Positions 61,988 to 64,000 of a stretch of DNA of 64,000 nucleotides are shown one piece after another (position 1 is the first letter of the stretch; every line of letters starts with the position of its first letter). The DNA is from an uncultured Bacteroidales bacterium (GTDB lineage: Bacteria; Bacteroidota; Bacteroidia; Bacteroidales; Bacteroidaceae), in assembly GCA_902799685.1 (NCBI GenBank), contig CADCBO010000003.1:208454-272453 (forward strand). The letters run 5' to 3'. The notes beneath the pieces were generated by a model. The model had not been told where the DNA came from and ran no database searches. It saw only the letters and a program-made list of their open reading frames with translations. The position numbers and the translations under genes are program-made.

Positions 61988-62101
61988 CAATTGAGAATTG
62001 AGAATTGAAAATTGAGAATTGCCATGCGGTGCGTGGCAATTCTTTTTTTGCGCAGGTACATGAGTATTAATTCTCAATTCTCAATTCTCAATTCTCAATT
62101 A
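61988..62101 (+). repeat. ATTGAGA-heptad element with terminator, copy 7
   Basis: Left arm 61988-62020; TTGCCA-TGCGGTGCG-TGGCAA then TTCTTTTTTT (terminator); GCGCAGGTACATGAG in place of the ACGCAGGTNNTGCGT palindrome; right arm 62069-62101. Sense to the upstream BspA-like gene. Confidence 0.9.
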
Positions 62102-62106
62102 TTTCC

Positions 62107-62114
62107 TACCTTCG
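62107..62114 (+). promoter_or_regulatory. -7-like box for pyrK
   Basis: TACCTTCG, one mismatch to TAnnTTTG, 19 bp before the ATG at 62134 and directly after the heptad element. Confidence 0.4.
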
Positions 62115-62133
62115 CATCCACATTAAACAATGT

Positions 62134-62913
62134 ATGAAAAAGTTCCAAACCGATTTGTTTGTGGCCGATAACCATTTGGTAGGTCCTTGTGCCACACTGT
62201 TGACATTGCAATATCCCGGAGATTTGCCCGATATGGTTGCCGGACAGTTCGCAGAACTACAGGTTTCAAGTGCAAAAGTGTTGCTACGCAGGCCTATCTC
62301 CATTCATGCCATTAACAGCGAAAGGAACCTTGTGGAGTTCCTGATCCAGATAGTAGGTGAAGGAACCCGTTCACTTGCAGAACTCAAGCAAGGTGATAAG
62401 GTTAATGTCCTGTTGCCGCTTGGAAACGGTTTCAGTTACCGCACTACTCATGTAGCCCGTCCGTTGCTTATTGGTGGCGGAGCGGGAGTGGCACCGTTGC
62501 TGTTCCTTGGCCAGGAGCTTGCAGCACACGGAATACGCCCTACGTTCCTGTTTGGAGGCCGCACGGAAGAGCTTATCCTACGTAAGGAGGAGTTCCAAAA
62601 GTACGGTGATTTGTTCATGACTACCGAGGACGGTTCGGCTGGTGAGAAGGGCTTTGTGACAAATCACAGCCTGCTTATGGACAGCGAGCAGTTTGACAGG
62701 ATATATGCATGCGGCCCAACACCTATGCTTAAGGCTGTTGCACGTTGGGCAAAGGAACATGAAACGGCTTGTGAGGTGTCTCTTGAGCACCGTATGGCCT
62801 GTGGAATAGGCGCTTGTCTTTGCTGTGTGGAGGATACTGCCGATAGCGGAAATGTGTGTGTATGTAAAGAGGGTCCGGTTCTCAATATTGACAGACTGAA
62901 ATGGTTCAATTAA
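62134..62913 (+). CDS. pyrK: Dihydroorotate dehydrogenase B, electron-transfer subunit
   Basis: 259 residues. Ferredoxin-reductase-like FAD domain with [15 protein letters not shown]-binding domain with [16 protein letters not shown] and YACGPTPML, and the C-terminal [2Fe-2S] loop with four cysteines in [11 protein letters not shown] and CVCKEGPV. It passes electrons from the catalytic subunit PyrD to NAD+. It overlaps pyrD by 13 bp, which keeps the two subunits in step. Confidence 0.95.
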   Translation: MKKFQTDLFVADNHLVGPCATLLTLQYPGDLPDMVAGQFAELQVSSAKVLLRRPISIHAINSERNLVEFLIQIVGEGTRSLAELKQGDKVNVLLPLGNGFSYRTTHVARPLLIGGGAGVAPLLFLGQELAAHGIRPTFLFGGRTEELILRKEEFQKYGDLFMTTEDGSAGEKGFVTNHSLLMDSEQFDRIYACGPTPMLKAVARWAKEHETACEVSLEHRMACGIGACLCCVEDTADSGNVCVCKEGPVLNIDRLKWFN

Positions 62914-63809
62914 ACACTAAGATTGGCTCACTGGAGCTCAAGAACCCGGTCATGACTGCATCGGGCACGTTCGGTTATGGCACTGAGTACGCTGATTTCA
63001 TGGATATCAATCGTCTTGGCGCCATCATAGTAAAAGGTACCACACTCAATCCGCGCCAGGGAAATCCTTATCCCCGTATGGCCGAGACTCCGTCGGGGAT
63101 GCTCAATGCAGTTGGCCTGCAGAACAAGGGCGTGGACTATTTTGTGGACCACATCTATCCTGAGGTGCGCAAATTCCAGACTAACGTCATTGTGAACGTA
63201 TCGGGCTCATCTATTGAGGATTATGCTCAGTGCGCAAGCATAATAAATACTCTCGATGACATTCCGGCCATTGAACTCAATATCTCTTGCCCTAATGTGA
63301 AGCAGGGCGGCATGGCGTTCGGTGTCAAGCCAGAAAGCGCTGCTCAAGTTGTGAGTGCTGTGCGCAAGGCTTATGATAAGACTTTGATTGTCAAGCTTTC
63401 ACCTAATGTGACCGATATTACTGAGATTGCACGGGCAGTTGAGGGGGCTGGTGCCGATAGCGTATCGCTCATCAACACCATGCTTGGTATGGCAATCGAT
63501 GCCGAGAAGCGCAAACCTATCCTGTCAACTGTTACCGGCGGAATGAGCGGTCCTGCAGTCAAGCCTGTTGCTCTGCGTATGGTTTGGCAGACTGCAAAAG
63601 CTGTCAAGATTCCCGTAATAGGCTTAGGCGGCATCTGCTCTGCTACCGATGCAATTGAATTCCTTTTGGCTGGTGCATCGGCTATTCAGATTGGTACGGC
63701 AAATTTCATAGATCCCGCTATCTCAGAGAAAGTCGTTGATGGTATACAGGAGTATCTTGAACGTCACGGCTTTGCCTCCGTTCAAGAAATCATAGGAGCT
63801 TTAGAATAG
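62901..63809 (+). CDS. pyrD: Dihydroorotate dehydrogenase B (NAD+), catalytic subunit
   Basis: 302 residues, class 1B. FMN-binding TIM barrel with [39 protein letters not shown] carrying the active-site Cys, KLSPNVTD, and the phosphate-binding GLGGI and [10 protein letters not shown]. It oxidises dihydroorotate to orotate in pyrimidine synthesis, with PyrK. A terminator lies at 63918-63962. Confidence 0.97.
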   Translation: MVQLNTKIGSLELKNPVMTASGTFGYGTEYADFMDINRLGAIIVKGTTLNPRQGNPYPRMAETPSGMLNAVGLQNKGVDYFVDHIYPEVRKFQTNVIVNVSGSSIEDYAQCASIINTLDDIPAIELNISCPNVKQGGMAFGVKPESAAQVVSAVRKAYDKTLIVKLSPNVTDITEIARAVEGAGADSVSLINTMLGMAIDAEKRKPILSTVTGGMSGPAVKPVALRMVWQTAKAVKIPVIGLGGICSATDAIEFLLAGASAIQIGTANFIDPAISEKVVDGIQEYLERHGFASVQEIIGALE

Positions 63810-63877
63810 GTTTCTGGGGGAACTTTTGGGTTATTGACGTCAAAACTACGCCGAACTAACAGATTTGGCTACCAGCA

Positions 63878-63922
63878 CCTCCGGGCTACTCCAGACCACT
63901 TCGGACCCTAAACGTCGAACTC
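63878..63922 (+). repeat. 45-base dispersed repeat, copy 2
   Basis: Partner of 45764-45808 in the opposite orientation; 39 of 45 bases agree and the last 21 are identical. It runs directly into the pyrD terminator. Confidence 0.75.
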
Positions 63923-63962
63923 CTCCTTTCCAGTTGAAATCCAACTATTTTGGAGTTTTTTT
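63918..63962 (+). terminator. Terminator of pyrD
   Basis: Outer stem AACTCC / GGAGTT with an inner AGTTG-AAATC-CAACT hairpin, followed by seven T residues. Confidence 0.65.
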
Positions 63963-64000
63963 CAAATTAATTTTTTGCTTATGTGCCACATTACAAAAGG

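Larger units (their letters stand above)
63810..64000. other. Intergenic tail of the window
   Basis: No gene seen. It holds the second copy of the 45-base repeat and the pyrD terminator. Confidence 0.6.

Overview
The window looks like chromosomal DNA from a Bacteroidales bacterium, most likely Bacteroidaceae or Prevotellaceae. The evidence is a hybrid two-component system (periplasmic propeller, kinase, receiver and AraC domain in one protein), a TonB-dependent receptor of the carboxypeptidase-regulatory/Oar type, many Cys lipoproteins, glycoside hydrolases, and repeated promoter -7 boxes of the Bacteroidetes form TAnnTTTG, two of them with a matching -33 TTTG. I see no transposase, integrase, phage gene or CRISPR array. 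The mobile-looking DNA consists of small non-coding repeats.

Layout. 1-7634 is the 3' end of a surface-glycan locus, all on +. It holds a membrane acyltransferase (cut by the window edge), a PglD/NeuD-like acetyltransferase, a small fatty-acid-like module (ACP, two SDR reductases, acyl ligase, second ACP, ketoacyl synthase III), a PglC-like phosphoglycosyl transferase and a PglE/LegC-like aminotransferase. I infer that it makes an acylated amino sugar. 7652-9968 is a three-gene anaerobic homocysteine module (DUF39, NIL-ferredoxin, UPF0280). 10024-23342 holds an M6 peptidase, a GH115 alpha-glucuronidase, two glycine-rich exported proteins (one a CotH kinase), an SGNH esterase, the hybrid regulator and endonuclease IV. 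23482-36133 is mostly on the minus strand: mutS2, a DUF389 membrane protein, a GH43 enzyme, a TPR protein, pgk, serine acetyltransferase, nth and pheS, with tRNA-Ser(UGA) on + between DUF389 and GH43. 36209-45606 holds murB, a PhnP-like hydrolase, a Na/Pi cotransporter, a large AsmA protein with a small lipoprotein, and aspS. 45928-49509 is an FMN riboswitch directly in front of a TonB-dependent receptor, a candidate outer-membrane flavin importer. 49513-54519 (minus) holds a DMT transporter, a beta-barrel protein, an M3 peptidase and an EEP-family lipoprotein. 54604-59885 holds a nicotinamidase with a lipoprotein signal, nicotinate phosphoribosyltransferase, Nif3, a zinc-ribbon coiled coil, an HSDR_N protein (minus) and holA. 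59886-64000 holds an AT-rich regulatory region, an XRE regulator, a BspA-like lipoprotein and pyrK-pyrD.

Two small repeat families are spread through the intergenic DNA. One consists of opposed arrays of ATTGAGA heptads enclosing, in most copies, an intrinsic terminator and an ACGCAGGT core; seven clear copies sit at gene 3' ends. The other is a 35-bp palindrome built on GGGG-N5/6-CCCC. Several copies of both families overlap the stop codons of adjacent genes. A third, nested palindrome of about 210 bp lies between the hybrid regulator and endonuclease IV.

Most promising leads: the riboswitch-controlled receptor, the terminator-carrying repeat family, the acyl module in the glycan locus, the operator/promoter array before the XRE gene, and the lipoprotein nicotinamidase.
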